From Chloroflexota bacterium (GTDB taxonomy: Bacteria > Chloroflexota > Ktedonobacteria > Ktedonobacterales > JADMIN01): DNA of 64,000 bases. The notes under the pieces are model-generated. The model was not told where the DNA came from. It ran no database searches and saw nothing but the letters and a program-made list of their open reading frames with translations. The stretch spans positions 22,432-86,431 of the forward strand of contig JAJPKE010000025.1 of NCBI GenBank assembly GCA_021323855.1, read 5' to 3'. The translations under genes and the position numbers were made by a program. Shown in pieces: positions 8,759-17,964 of the stretch. Numbering within the stretch: position 1 is the first letter of the stretch; each line of letters starts with the position of its first letter.

Positions 8759-9340
8759 ATGACCGCGATCTACACCTTCGACGTTTTTTCCAGCCTCGAC
8801 GGCTTCGGCTCCATCAGTGGCGGCGACTGGGGTGGCTATTGGGGCAAGCAAGGCCCTGAACTGCTCGCCCACCGGCTTGCCCAGTACAACGCGGAACAGC
8901 GGATGGTCTTCGGGGCCACCACCTATCGGGACTTTGTGCAGATGCTAACCCCGGGCGCTGAGGATCCCGATGCACGTGACCCGTGGGTCACACGGATGCG
9001 GAGCCTGCCGTTAACGGTGGTCTCGAACACACTGGAAGAACCCCTCGACTGGCCGAACGCGACCGTTGCTCGCGGTAACGCCGTTGATGTCGTCGCCCGG
9101 CTCAAAGAAGAGTCAGATGTGCCGTTGCGCTCGCACGGCAGCCTATCAATGAACCGTGCGCTGATGGCCGCTGGTCTGGTAGACCGGGTTCAGGTGACGA
9201 TCTTCCCTGTCATCACCGGCCAGACCGGAGATGCCCCGATTTTCAAGGGAGCGGCTGACTTCGACCTCGAACTGATTGAGACCCGGACGCTCGATGGCCG
9301 TACCCAGGAGCTTATCTACCGGCCCACCCTGCATGTCTGA
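8759..9340 (+). CDS. dihydrofolate reductase family protein (RibD C-terminal domain)
   Basis: A 193-residue protein of the RibD C-terminal/YyaP-like group of the DHFR fold. Signs: N-terminal FDVFSSLDGFGS, RMVFGATTYRDF, LTVVSNTLEE, and the late D-R-V-Q-V-T-I-F-P-V-I-T-G stretch that closes the fold. Such proteins bind NADPH but are rarely true folate enzymes; a housekeeping DHFR would be shorter with different motifs. The ATG has GAGGAG seven bases upstream. It is the last + gene before tyrS on the opposite strand. Confidence 0.88.
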   Translation: MTAIYTFDVFSSLDGFGSISGGDWGGYWGKQGPELLAHRLAQYNAEQRMVFGATTYRDFVQMLTPGAEDPDARDPWVTRMRSLPLTVVSNTLEEPLDWPNATVARGNAVDVVARLKEESDVPLRSHGSLSMNRALMAAGLVDRVQVTIFPVITGQTGDAPIFKGAADFDLELIETRTLDGRTQELIYRPTLHV

Positions 9341-9412
9341 GTTTCTCTAATGTGCATGCGGATAGAGAACTATAGCAAAGAACTGTTATACGTTCGCACC
9401 AGCGAAACAACT

Positions 9413-9437
9413 GCCCTTCCCGTCTGCCAGGAAGGGC
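9413..9437. terminator. hairpin between DHFR-like gene and tyrS
   Basis: GCCCTTCC/GGAAGGGC stem with a 9-nt loop between convergent genes. No real T run follows on either strand, so it may be only a weak terminator. Confidence 0.45.
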
Positions 9438-9453
9438 ATCGCTATTCTAGCGG

Positions 9454-10749
9454 CTATTCGGCCAGCAGCAGGTGATATTTGTTCTTGCCGGTGCGCAGCA
9501 GGATGGCGCGGCCAAAGAGCTCCGTCTCCGTGGTCAACGGGCGCTCGGCGTCTGTCCAGCGTTGATCGTTGACGTAGAGGCCACCCTGCTGTATCAACCG
9601 GCGCGCCGCGCCTTTGGAGGGCTGTGCGCCAGTGGCGACCAGCATATCCAGCACCGGCAACCCCTCGGCCAGCGCGGAGGCGGAAACCGTAGTCGTTGGC
9701 ACCGCGCTCGCCAGATGCGGCAGCGCCTCGGGCGTCAACTCCGCTACGCCCGCGCCGAACAGCACATTTGAGGCGCCTCGCACCGCCTGCGCCGTTGCTT
9801 CGCCGTGAATCAGCTTGGTGATCTCGAAGGCCAGCAACCGCTGCCCAATCCGCTGCTCTGGATGCTCCGCCTGCTCGTGCTCGATGGCGGCGATTTCCTC
9901 CAGTGGCAGGAAGGTGAAGATTTTCAGGTAATGGCCGACATCGCGGTCATCGGTGTTGATCCAGTACTGGTACAGCGTGTAGGGCGTGGTCATCTCCGGG
10001 TTCAGGAAGAGCGCGTTGCCCTCGCTCTTGCCAAACTTCGCGCCAGAGGCCGTGGTAATTAGCGGCGCTGTCAGCGCATGGACGTGCGCCTCATGCTTGC
10101 GGCGAATCAGTTCCACGCCGGAGATGAGGTTGCCCCACTGATCGTGCCCGCCCACCTGCACGGTGCAGTTGTACGTCTCGTAGAGATGCAGGTAGTCAAT
10201 CGCCTGGATAATCATGTAGCTGAACTCGGTGTACGAGATGCTCTGATCGGGGTCTTCCAGCCGGTTGCGCACGAAGTCCTTCGCCATCATCGCGTTGACG
10301 GAGAAGTGCTTGCCGATGTCGCGCAGGTACTCGAACAGCGTCATCTTGCCGAGCCAGTCGGCGTTATTCACCATGATGGCGGCGTTGTCGCCCTCGAACG
10401 AGAGGTAGCCGGAAAGCTGCTGGCGGATGCGTTCAGCGTTCTCGCGTATCTCTTCAGGCGAAAGCAAGGGGCGCTCAACCGATTTGCCGCTGGGGTCGCC
10501 AATCATGCTGGTGCCCCCACCGACGACGAGGATGGGATGATGGCCGCAGCGCTGAAAGTGCGCCAGCGCCATCACCGGCACCAGATTGCCCACATGCAGG
10601 CTGGGGGCGGTCGCATCGAAGCCGCAATACACGTAGAGCCGCCCGTCCGCCGCCGCTTCGGGCAGGCCGCTCTCGGTGATCTGTGACAACAGGCCGCGCT
10701 CTTTCAGCACGGTAATCACGTTCTTGCTGTCAGGCGTTCGCTTCGACAT
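9454..10749 (-). CDS. tyrS: tyrosyl-tRNA synthetase
   Basis: Class I aminoacyl-tRNA synthetase charging tRNA-Tyr; 431 residues, the bacterial TyrRS length. HIGH-type signature in PSLHVGNLV, tyrosine pocket YIIQAIDYLHLY and GGHDQWGNLISG, and KMSKS-type loop KFGKSEGNA. The C-terminal S4 RNA-binding domain is seen in SKGAARRLIQQGGLYVNDQR. The KFGKS form of the loop is normal for this enzyme. The gene is alone on its strand between a TPR gene and a convergent DHFR-like gene. Confidence 0.97.
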   Translation of the reverse strand: MSKRTPDSKNVITVLKERGLLSQITESGLPEAAADGRLYVYCGFDATAPSLHVGNLVPVMALAHFQRCGHHPILVVGGGTSMIGDPSGKSVERPLLSPEEIRENAERIRQQLSGYLSFEGDNAAIMVNNADWLGKMTLFEYLRDIGKHFSVNAMMAKDFVRNRLEDPDQSISYTEFSYMIIQAIDYLHLYETYNCTVQVGGHDQWGNLISGVELIRRKHEAHVHALTAPLITTASGAKFGKSEGNALFLNPEMTTPYTLYQYWINTDDRDVGHYLKIFTFLPLEEIAAIEHEQAEHPEQRIGQRLLAFEITKLIHGEATAQAVRGASNVLFGAGVAELTPEALPHLASAVPTTTVSASALAEGLPVLDMLVATGAQPSKGAARRLIQQGGLYVNDQRWTDAERPLTTETELFGRAILLRTGKNKYHLLLAE

Positions 10750-10938
10750 GATCTCTCACAACTCTTTCTCTTGTGTTTGTGCATACGCTTACGCAGCGTA
10801 GCGGCTTCTCAGTGGCACGGATACACGGCGGCGTGCCACTGCTCATTGTATGCCAGCGCAAGCATTTTTGCATCATCTGGCCCATGTCTGGCTCAGTATC
10901 CATCAAAGCCAAGAAGAAGCTGATCTGATCGGGAATCC

Positions 10939-11601
10939 CTAGAAGTGCCCAAGTAATTCTAGTAGCCCCAGCACGACATCTGGCGCGGCCTGAATGGTAA
11001 AGATACGCCACCATTGTTTGCGTGCCTCTTGCTTGCCGACCTCGGCGGCTATATCGCCAGGGTGCAGCGCCAGCGCGCGATCAAAAGCGACGATAGCCTC
11101 ATGTGGCTGGAGCAGGCGCGTCAACACGATTCCCTTTGCCCTCCACGCTGGCACAAAGGCATCATCGAGCGTTAATGCCTGTTCGATGGCTTCCAACGCT
11201 TGCTCTTCCTTTCCCAGCCCTATCAGAAATGTGCCTTTGCTGAGCCAGGCGAGAGCTGATTCCGGCGCGTATTCGAGTTCGACTTCAGCTACCACCAGCG
11301 CATCCTCGTAGCGTCCCATATCTGCCAGTAGTAGTTCGTTGGAGTTGAGCGCCCGCAATGCCAACATCCTGGCATCAGTATTGTTTGGCTGGCTGCCGGT
11401 CAAATCGAGCGCATGTATGCTCGCCGTTAGCGACTCCTGATGGTGGCCGAGTCGCGCCAGCGCCAGTGCTTTGCCAGCCCAGGCCGCCGCATCAGAGGGG
11501 TCAGCGTCTATGGCGTCGGTGAAGGCCGCCAGCGCCTCGCCATAGCGATGTTCACGCAGAAGGAATGTGCCTACCGATCCCTCTGCTGCCGATTCACTCA
11601 T
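10939..11601 (-). CDS. TPR repeat protein
   Basis: A 220-residue soluble protein made of about five tetratricopeptide repeats, with the pattern A-x-x-x-x-x-x-A-x-x-x-x-P visible in YGEALAAFTDAIDADP, YEDALVVAEVELEYAP, EEQALEAIEQALTLDD and PHEAIVAFDRALALHP. TPR arrays bind other proteins; no catalytic domain is present. Its stop is 189 bp from the tyrS start, and its start is 13 bp from the stop of the upstream nitroreductase-like gene on the same strand, so the latter two are likely co-transcribed. The Shine-Dalgarno sequence is weak. Confidence 0.88.
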   Translation of the reverse strand: MSESAAEGSVGTFLLREHRYGEALAAFTDAIDADPSDAAAWAGKALALARLGHHQESLTASIHALDLTGSQPNNTDARMLALRALNSNELLLADMGRYEDALVVAEVELEYAPESALAWLSKGTFLIGLGKEEQALEAIEQALTLDDAFVPAWRAKGIVLTRLLQPHEAIVAFDRALALHPGDIAAEVGKQEARKQWWRIFTIQAAPDVVLGLLELLGHF

Positions 11602-11614
11602 CCGTTTGCCCTAT

Positions 11615-12049
11615 CTACTGCGGTTCGCGGCGTTCGAGTGAGATAACGGGAATCTGGCGCGTGACTTTCGCCTGATGATCGGCGAAGAATGGGTATTTTT
11701 CGATGATGCGCGCCCAGGTCTCTTCGCGGTCCGCGCCCGCCAGGGCGACGGCGGTGGCGTCGTAGGTATCGGCGCCGATTTCGACCGTCACCACTGGATG
11801 GGCTAGCAGGTTGTAATACCAGGCGGGGTGAGCCGGTGCGCCGGAATCGGAGGCGATGACCAGCAGCCGGTCGCCATCACGGATATACATCATGGGAGTG
11901 GTACGGCGCTGGCCGGTTTTCGCGCCGGTCGTCGTCAGCAGGAGCAACTGCCTGCCGTTCATCGGGCCGCCAGGAGCGTTGCGGCTGGCGCGAAACTCCT
12001 CGATCAACTGGCGATTGAATGCTTTTATATCGGAGGGAATATCTGGCAT
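11615..12049 (-). CDS. deazaflavin (F420)-type nitroreductase family protein
   Basis: A 144-residue split-barrel protein of the Ddn/nitroreductase family that binds the deazaflavin F420 or a flavin. Family marks: LLLLTTTGAKTGQRRTTPMMYIRDGDRLLVIAS, then HPAWYYNLLAHP and VTVEIG. GGAGAG precedes the ATG. A second member with the same core lies at 47690-48097, so the genome keeps at least two. Substrates are unknown; family members reduce quinones, enones or nitro compounds. Confidence 0.93.
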   Translation of the reverse strand: MPDIPSDIKAFNRQLIEEFRASRNAPGGPMNGRQLLLLTTTGAKTGQRRTTPMMYIRDGDRLLVIASDSGAPAHPAWYYNLLAHPVVTVEIGADTYDATAVALAGADREETWARIIEKYPFFADHQAKVTRQIPVISLERREPQ

Positions 12050-12094
12050 GCTCTCTCCTGCTGTCTCCTACGATGCTCGTGGCGGCACGCTGTC

Positions 12095-13147
12095 TCAGTT
12101 CTTCAGCGCCTCGTCTGCGGGCACGTGGCTGTGGCCGCTATGGTCACTATGGTCGTGACCGTTGTGGTTATGGTCATGCTGCGCAGTGGGGCGCAGATCG
12201 CAATAGATGGCGTCGCAGCTTCCCGGCGGGCAGACGCAGAATCCCTCATGGCTGCCATGCGCGGTACTCTCGAACTGGATGGTCGTATGCGTGATGCGAT
12301 AATTGCGCCGTAGCATCGCCGCCACCGCGTCGAGGATTGGCGCGCTACCGCTCGGCGGCAGGTCATCTATCACGGCGTGGCAGGAGAGCGCCAGCATGCC
12401 GCTGGTGATGGACCAGACGTGCAGATCATGCACATCGCGGATGCCTGGCACACGCAGCATATCGCGCACGAGGTCCGGCAGCGAGAGGTCGCGCGGCGCG
12501 GACTCCATCAGGATGCTCACCGCCTCACCAATCAGGCGTATTGCGGTGATGGCGACCAGTACCGCAATCAACACGCTTATCAGCGGGTCCACCCAATACG
12601 CTCTGGTGAAGGCGATGGCGATGGCGCCAATGATGACGCCCAGTGACGCGCCGATATCGCCAAGAATATGGAGCAGCGCCGCTCGCGCGTTGAGATTGTG
12701 TTCGTCGCTCTGCTGAAGGCCAAAGACAATATAGAGATTCAGCAGGATGCCGATGGCCGCCGCCACCACCATGATGCCTGGCGCCACTTCCTGCGGATGC
12801 TGGAAGCGTTGATACGCCTCGAAGACGATCACCACAGCGATGACCACCAGTGTCATGCCATTGATGAGCGCCGTCAGAATGCCGGTGCGATGGTAGCCGA
12901 AGGTGCGCCGCTCGTCCGCTGGACGTTCGGCCTGGATGGCGGCGAACCACGCCAGCCCCAGCGCAGCGGCGTCTGTCAACATATGGCCGGCGTCGGAGAG
13001 CAGGGACAGCGAATGCGCCGCGAAACCGCCGGCCACTTCGACCGCCAGAATCGCCAATGTCAGGATGAAGCCCAGCCGCAGCTTATCGCGCGTGAGCTGA
13101 TGCGCATGCGCGTGCGTATGGTTGTGGGCGCTTATTCCCTGTGCCAT
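12095..13147 (-). CDS. cation diffusion facilitator (Zn/Co/Cd exporter)
   Basis: A 350-residue CDF transporter, probably exporting Zn(II) by proton exchange. Six membrane helices start near residue 24; the metal site HSLSLLSDAGHMLTDAAAL (helix 2) and a matching HxxxD in HILGDIGASLGVI (helix 5) identify the family. The cytoplasmic domain contains VHDLHVWSI. Both ends are His-rich: HNHTHAHAH at the N-terminus and HDHNHNGHDHSDHSGHSH near the C-terminus. The ATG at 13147 has GAGGAAGGTGAG upstream; the track's start at 13384 adds an unsupported 79 residues. No adjacent metal regulator is visible. Confidence 0.95.
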   Translation of the reverse strand: MAQGISAHNHTHAHAHQLTRDKLRLGFILTLAILAVEVAGGFAAHSLSLLSDAGHMLTDAAALGLAWFAAIQAERPADERRTFGYHRTGILTALINGMTLVVIAVVIVFEAYQRFQHPQEVAPGIMVVAAAIGILLNLYIVFGLQQSDEHNLNARAALLHILGDIGASLGVIIGAIAIAFTRAYWVDPLISVLIAVLVAITAIRLIGEAVSILMESAPRDLSLPDLVRDMLRVPGIRDVHDLHVWSITSGMLALSCHAVIDDLPPSGSAPILDAVAAMLRRNYRITHTTIQFESTAHGSHEGFCVCPPGSCDAIYCDLRPTAQHDHNHNGHDHSDHSGHSHVPADEALKN

Positions 13148-13494
13148 AGCTATCTCACCTTCCTCGTCTGTAGTATACCATAATGGATGCCAGAAAACAT
13201 GAGAAAATACAGCGATAACAAGGAAGTGTGAGAGGGTGTGAGCGAGCGAATAAGAGAGCCGCCCCAGTATGGTCTCAGCGCGGTTGACCCCAATGCACAC
13301 GGCAACTACAATGAGTGCGCGCCTTGCTCTCGGCTTTGAAAAGCCGGAGCAAGCGTGAATACGGCTGAAGCCACAGCAGCCCACGGATCAACGTGGACTT
13401 CAGTCCAGTCTATCGTGCCCCGGCAGTTTACTGCCGTGACATTGGCCTATTACGTGACATCCGCCTATTATTGGAAGTTATTGGAAGCGCCCAC
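13148..13494. repeat. intergenic region with a cluster of short palindromes
   Basis: This 347-bp divergent gap holds several short inverted repeats in a row: CTCGGCTTTGAAAAGCCGGAG near 13328, CGGCTGAAGCC near 13363, TGGACTTCAGTCCA near 13394 and CGGCAGTTTACTGCCG near 13423. The layout resembles REP-type intergenic repeats. A CGGCTGAAGCC-like sequence recurs at about 43479. The promoters of the CDF and TPR genes should also lie here. Confidence 0.5.
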
Positions 13495-15000
13495 ATGAGC
13501 AGCACAGCAGAGCAGCTATTCGCGCCTCCGTCGCGCCCACAGCGGCCAGGTCAGCCACTCTGGCGGCGGATGGCGCGCTGGTATGCGCATCTGGCGGGAT
13601 TCCTGCTGGCGCTCTTGCTGCTCATTGCCGCGTGTTTGCCGGTGGCTCCTGGTGAGCAGTCGTACCTGCTGGCGGCGGCGCATCTGCGGGCTGAATTGCG
13701 TTACGATCTGGCCATTGCCCAATATGCCGGGGCCAGCGCCGTCGCACCTGCCGATCCACTGCCCTATTGCCGGGTGGGCGATGTGCGGATGCTCCAGCAG
13801 GAATGGTCCGCCGCCCGCGCCGCCTATGCGCGTTGCGCCAGCCTGGGGCCGGACCAGGGAGACGCCTGGCGCTCGCTGGGTGACGCCGACCACGCTGGCG
13901 GAGACAACAACGCTGCGCTCGCTGACTGGGGACGGGCGGCGGCGCTTGGCGACCAGGAGGCGCTGCGACGACTGGCGCAGGCCGCCGAGGCGCGCGGCGA
14001 TGTTCCTGCTGCGGTGGCCTTCTGGCGGCGTTTGCCCGCGCATGATCCGCAGGCGCTGGCGCATCTGGGTATGTTGGCGCTCTGGCAGGGCGATGCTGGC
14101 GCGGCGCAGGCGGACTTTCTGGCCGCTGGCGCGCACGCCAACCCCGCAGCCGATCAACTGGCGAGTGATGGCTTTTTGCTGCTGGCGGCGCTGCCACAGA
14201 ATGCCGCCACAACGCAGAGCCGGTTGGGGCATGCTTTCCTGGCGGCGAATCTGCCGGCGCTGGCGCTCGCGCCGTTTGCGCGCGCCATTGCGCTGGCCCC
14301 AGCCAGCGGCGCGGCCAATGACACTGGCGAGACGCATGCGTATCTTGGCTGGACGTTGTTGCTGCTGGGCCAATCTGCGCGCGCTGCACAGGAGATTGCC
14401 ACAGGGCTGGCGCAGGCGCCGGATAGCAGCTTCGCCTGGTTTGCCGCTGGTGAGCTGGCGCTAGCGAAGCAGCAACCAGCGCTGGCGGTCCAGCGGTTGC
14501 AGCAGGGCGCATTGCTCGACCCGAATAACCCGCTCTTCTGGTCGGAGATCAGCCGCGCCTCGCTGTCGCTACATGACTATCTCGGCGCTGAAGCGGCAAT
14601 GACGACGGCCAGCGCCCTCTCCACCCGGCCCGTTGAGACGATTGCGCTGGTGCATATCTATGTAGACTTTCATCTAGGCTTTGGTGATGGCAGCGCCTTG
14701 CGCGCCGGCATCGCCGCTGTTACCCGCTGGCCGGGAAATGAGCCGTTGGAGTTCCTGCTGGCGCAAATCTACACCGGCCTGAACGAACCCGCGAATGCGT
14801 ACTATGCGCTTCAGGCGGCGCAGGCGCTCGACCGCACCGATCCTGGCCCGTATGTCTTGCTCGGCGCGCAGGCGGAGAACGAGGGGAACTATGTCAGTGC
14901 TGCGCTGGACCTGCGCACGGCGCTGGCGCTGCGCCCACATGGGCCATTCGCTGCGCAGGCGCAGACGTTGCTTGCGCCTATACAGGATATCCCTGTTTGA
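13495..15000 (+). CDS. membrane-anchored TPR repeat protein
   Basis: A 501-residue protein. From the ATG at 13495 (weak GGAAG upstream) the first 40 residues are polar and Pro/Arg-rich, then one membrane segment LAGFLLALLLLIAACLPVAP, then about ten TPR-like repeats to the C-terminus (for example YDLALAQYAGASAVAPADP and PALALAPFARAIALAPASG). The repeats would lie outside the membrane. AACLP could be read as a lipobox, but the long polar N-terminus makes a simple anchor likelier. It opens the co-directional block containing the kinase, TIR, caspase, phosphatase and vWA genes; whether it belongs functionally is unknown. Confidence 0.85.
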   Translation: MSSTAEQLFAPPSRPQRPGQPLWRRMARWYAHLAGFLLALLLLIAACLPVAPGEQSYLLAAAHLRAELRYDLAIAQYAGASAVAPADPLPYCRVGDVRMLQQEWSAARAAYARCASLGPDQGDAWRSLGDADHAGGDNNAALADWGRAAALGDQEALRRLAQAAEARGDVPAAVAFWRRLPAHDPQALAHLGMLALWQGDAGAAQADFLAAGAHANPAADQLASDGFLLLAALPQNAATTQSRLGHAFLAANLPALALAPFARAIALAPASGAANDTGETHAYLGWTLLLLGQSARAAQEIATGLAQAPDSSFAWFAAGELALAKQQPALAVQRLQQGALLDPNNPLFWSEISRASLSLHDYLGAEAAMTTASALSTRPVETIALVHIYVDFHLGFGDGSALRAGIAAVTRWPGNEPLEFLLAQIYTGLNEPANAYYALQAAQALDRTDPGPYVLLGAQAENEGNYVSAALDLRTALALRPHGPFAAQAQTLLAPIQDIPV

Positions 15001-15134
15001 CGGTTCGCCTGCGATAGACTAAAATGACGCCAGATTCCTGATTTTTCGCTGGTCGGCAGCATAGAAACCGCTATTTGAAGTTCCCTATTTGTGCGTGCCA
15101 GTGGGTGTGGGGAAAGTGAGGCCAAAGGGCAGCT

Positions 15135-17279
15135 ATGGATTCACAGAGAGGCTACGGCCAGTATAGCCAATACAGCCAGAGCGCGGTGAATGTGGGGATG
15201 TACGGCGATGGCGCAACTGGATCTGCCCAAAATGCGGCTGCTGATCCCGCCGAGGGGTTCGCCATTCCCACGCCACCTCCCGTCAGCCCCTGGACCACCA
15301 CCGGCGATGGCGGTGTCGGTGGCATGGCCAACGGCGCCATCGCCGATATGCACCACACGGCAAGTAGCCCGCTCGAATATGGTGGCCGGGATATCACTGC
15401 GCAGTTACGCAATGGCACCCTGACCGAACTCGCGCCGGGAACGCTCGTGCTGGGACGCTTTTATGTGGAGCGCGCGCTGGGTAAAGGTGGCATGAGCAAT
15501 GTCTATCTTGCGCAAGACTATCACTTTGAGCCGCCAAATAACCGCCGTTCGCTCAAAGAGATGATCTCTGGCCTGGACGACCCCACCCGCCTCAGCAACT
15601 TCAAGCGTGAAGCCAATGTGCTGGCCCGGTTGCGCCATCCGCGTATCCCGCGCGTCTTTGATTATTTCACTATCTATCAGCGCGCGTACCTCGTGCTGGA
15701 TTACATCGAGGGAACCGATCTGGAAGCCAAGCTCGAAGAGTCGCAAGACATGCTGGCGCCGGAGATGGTAGTAGACTGGATGCTCCAGCTCTGCGACATC
15801 GTTGAATATCTGCACACCCAACCACATCCGATCATTTTCCGCGATCTCAAACCCAATAACATCATTCTGACGCTGGACGGGCATATCGTCTTGATTGACT
15901 TTGGTATCGCCAAACTGCTCTCTGGGGGCCGCGATACCAATGTCGGCACGCCTGGTTACGCCGCCAATGAAATGTATGGCGGTCATGCCGATACGCGGTC
16001 GGATATCTTTGCCCTGGGGGCGATGATGCACCATCTGCTGACCCGGCAAGACCCGCGAAAACGGGATCTCTTCACCTTCCACCGGCACCCCATTCGCCGC
16101 TACAATCCGGCGGTTCCGCCAGAACTGGCTGCGGTGGTGATGCGCTGTGTCGAGCAAGAGATGGACAAACGCTACCAAACCATCAGGGAGGTGCGCCAGG
16201 CGCTCGAAGAAGTCTACGGCTACAGCGCGAAGCGCACAACTACCGATGGCATCGGATCACGCCCAATCATCAATACGATCCTCGATGAGCACAATGTGCG
16301 CATGGCGCCCAGCTACACCACCACCCAGATTTGGCGCTATCAAACCGAAGACGAGGTTCGCGCGACGCCAGCCGTTGATGGCAACACCGTGTATATCGGG
16401 TCCTACGACCATAATGTCCATGCAGTAGATCGCATGACTGGACGGCTGAAGTGGAAGTTTGCCACCGATGGCGGTGTCTGTGTGACGCCTGCTCTCTGGC
16501 AGAATGATGTCCTCATTGGCTCGCAAGACTTTAATATCTATGCGATTGACTGCACAACCGGCAAAGAGGACTGGCGCTATCGCACCTGGCAACGGGTTCA
16601 CTCGTCGCCACGCATCTTTGACAACCGGCTCTACATCGGCTCAGATGATACCTACATTCACGCTATCGAGCCGCGTACTGGCGTGATGATCTGGCATCAT
16701 CAGACGTTCCGCGAAATTTGGTCCTCTGCGGCCTATGACAATGGAGTGGTCTTCATCGGGTCCAGCGATAACTCCGTCTATGCGGTTGACGCGCTGACCG
16801 GCGAATTCAAGTGGCGTTTTCAGGCGCAGGGGAGCGTCATATCTTCACCCATTGTGGTGGATGGCAATGTATTCTTTGGCTCGAAGGATTTCGGGATTTA
16901 TTGCCTGGATAGCAAAACCGGCTGGCAAGCCTGGCGTACTCCTACTGATGGCGGAGTGATTTCTTCACCGTTGATTGTGGGCGACCGGCTCTATATCGGC
17001 TCGGCAGATAAGCATCTCTATTGTCTGGACCGGCATACCGGCCATCTCGTCTGGAAATACGCCACTGGCGGTCAGGTCAATTCCAGCCCGGCCTTTGCGG
17101 ATGGCGCGCTCTTCTTTGGCAGCAATGACAGAACGGTCTATTCGCTGGATCTAGAGGGCAAACTGCGCTGGCGGTTCACCACCGGTGGTATCGTTCCTGG
17201 CTCTCCGGTCGTCCGTGATGGTGTGGTGTACATCGGAAGCGCCGATGGCTGCCTCTACGCCTTGCGCGCCAATGGATAA
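15135..17279 (+). CDS. Ser/Thr protein kinase with PQQ-type beta-propeller
   Basis: A 714-residue soluble protein. Residues 1-95 are a low-complexity Gly/Gln/Pro leader. The kinase domain spans about 100-370: glycine loop GKGGMSNVY near 115, the Lys in SLKEMI, catalytic loop IIFRDLKPNN near 235 and DFGIAKLL near 255, so catalytic residues are present although the His of HRD is Phe. From about 395 to the end come seven or eight PQQ-like repeats with the W-x-(F/Y)-x-T...SSP...VYIGS pattern, expected to fold as a beta-propeller sensing a ligand or partner. No membrane segment is seen. Kinase-propeller fusions are common in Chloroflexota. Confidence 0.95.
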   Translation: MDSQRGYGQYSQYSQSAVNVGMYGDGATGSAQNAAADPAEGFAIPTPPPVSPWTTTGDGGVGGMANGAIADMHHTASSPLEYGGRDITAQLRNGTLTELAPGTLVLGRFYVERALGKGGMSNVYLAQDYHFEPPNNRRSLKEMISGLDDPTRLSNFKREANVLARLRHPRIPRVFDYFTIYQRAYLVLDYIEGTDLEAKLEESQDMLAPEMVVDWMLQLCDIVEYLHTQPHPIIFRDLKPNNIILTLDGHIVLIDFGIAKLLSGGRDTNVGTPGYAANEMYGGHADTRSDIFALGAMMHHLLTRQDPRKRDLFTFHRHPIRRYNPAVPPELAAVVMRCVEQEMDKRYQTIREVRQALEEVYGYSAKRTTTDGIGSRPIINTILDEHNVRMAPSYTTTQIWRYQTEDEVRATPAVDGNTVYIGSYDHNVHAVDRMTGRLKWKFATDGGVCVTPALWQNDVLIGSQDFNIYAIDCTTGKEDWRYRTWQRVHSSPRIFDNRLYIGSDDTYIHAIEPRTGVMIWHHQTFREIWSSAAYDNGVVFIGSSDNSVYAVDALTGEFKWRFQAQGSVISSPIVVDGNVFFGSKDFGIYCLDSKTGWQAWRTPTDGGVISSPLIVGDRLYIGSADKHLYCLDRHTGHLVWKYATGGQVNSSPAFADGALFFGSNDRTVYSLDLEGKLRWRFTTGGIVPGSPVVRDGVVYIGSADGCLYALRANG

Positions 17280-17431
17280 TGATTGATCGCGCGCATGCGA
17301 AAGCGCCTACCATATTATCTGTCGCTAGCTATTCTGCATGTGCACGTGGCGCAGGGCGATAGCAGGAGTGTATCACTACTCTCATCACTTTCACTGCTAT
17401 CACCCTGGCGTCTCCCTATCTATCCAGCCAG
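17280..17431. other. intergenic stretch with an imperfect hairpin
   Basis: CAGGGCGATAGCAG (17352-17365) pairs with CTGCTATCACCCTG (17394-17407) with one mismatch. It lies about 73 nt after the kinase stop and just past the end of the small minus-strand ORF, so it may serve as a terminator for one or both. No T run is visible. Confidence 0.4.
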
Positions 17432-17632
17432 TCACTCATGAGCGGCTGGCCGCCTGGAAGGGGAATCAGGGCACGGTGTCGGCGACCCAGGGCAGTAGCC
17501 ATAGGTGTGAACACGCGCGACCGAGGTGTGTGGCTGCTGGATGGCAGCAGCGGTTGCAATCGTTGGCGTCCCGAAGGCCAGTCCAGCGTAGCCGCTCACC
17601 AGCAGGACAAGCAAAAGCCCAATTTTCCGCAT
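17432..17632 (-). CDS. small secreted peptide, hypothetical
   Basis: A 66-residue ORF from an internal ATG at 17632 with GGAGGA ten bases upstream. It begins with a textbook signal peptide (MRKIG, then LLLVLLVSGYAGLAFG, cleavage near ATAAA). The mature part would be about 36 residues, Pro/Ser-rich with two Cys (YCPGSPTPCPDSP), suited to one disulfide. It lies opposite to the surrounding signalling genes, between the kinase and the TIR gene. No family recognised. The signal peptide and ribosome-binding site are the only evidence that it is real. Confidence 0.45.
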   Translation of the reverse strand: MRKIGLLLVLLVSGYAGLAFGTPTIATAAAIQQPHTSVARVHTYGYCPGSPTPCPDSPSRRPAAHE

Positions 17633-17964
17633 AAGCGAGAACGATCCTCCGATGGACAACTACGACGTGTCCATCAACTGTCAAAGGAATTTACAAAGCG
17701 GTAAGTGGCCATCACCGTTATTTTGACAATACAGCAAGTGTAAGCGTATGTGGAACTCACAGCCTTGTGACTCTTGCTTTTCTCGTATTCTTTGCGCTGC
17801 GGAGCAGAGGCGAGGGAGGACTTTGCATATTCGATTCAGTGAGATATAGTGACACTACATACAATTCCGTGCGTCCGTTATTGCGTATCTTCCTGTCATT
17901 CTGTTGTCACGCTATTTCGCTGTTTTTCCGCAAAGACACTGCTTTACAAAGGATCTCTTGCCCT

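Noticed and set aside
10811-10840. Possible T-box leader of tyrS (AGTGGCAC...GTGCCACT on the minus strand)
   Set aside because: The T-box core (GGTGGNACCGCG) and a specifier loop were not found. It is only an 8-bp hairpin with a 14-nt loop and no T run.
13583-14464. 293-residue + ORF inside the TPR gene
   Set aside because: It is an out-of-frame Arg/Trp-rich shadow; the TPR repeats in the other frame are clear.
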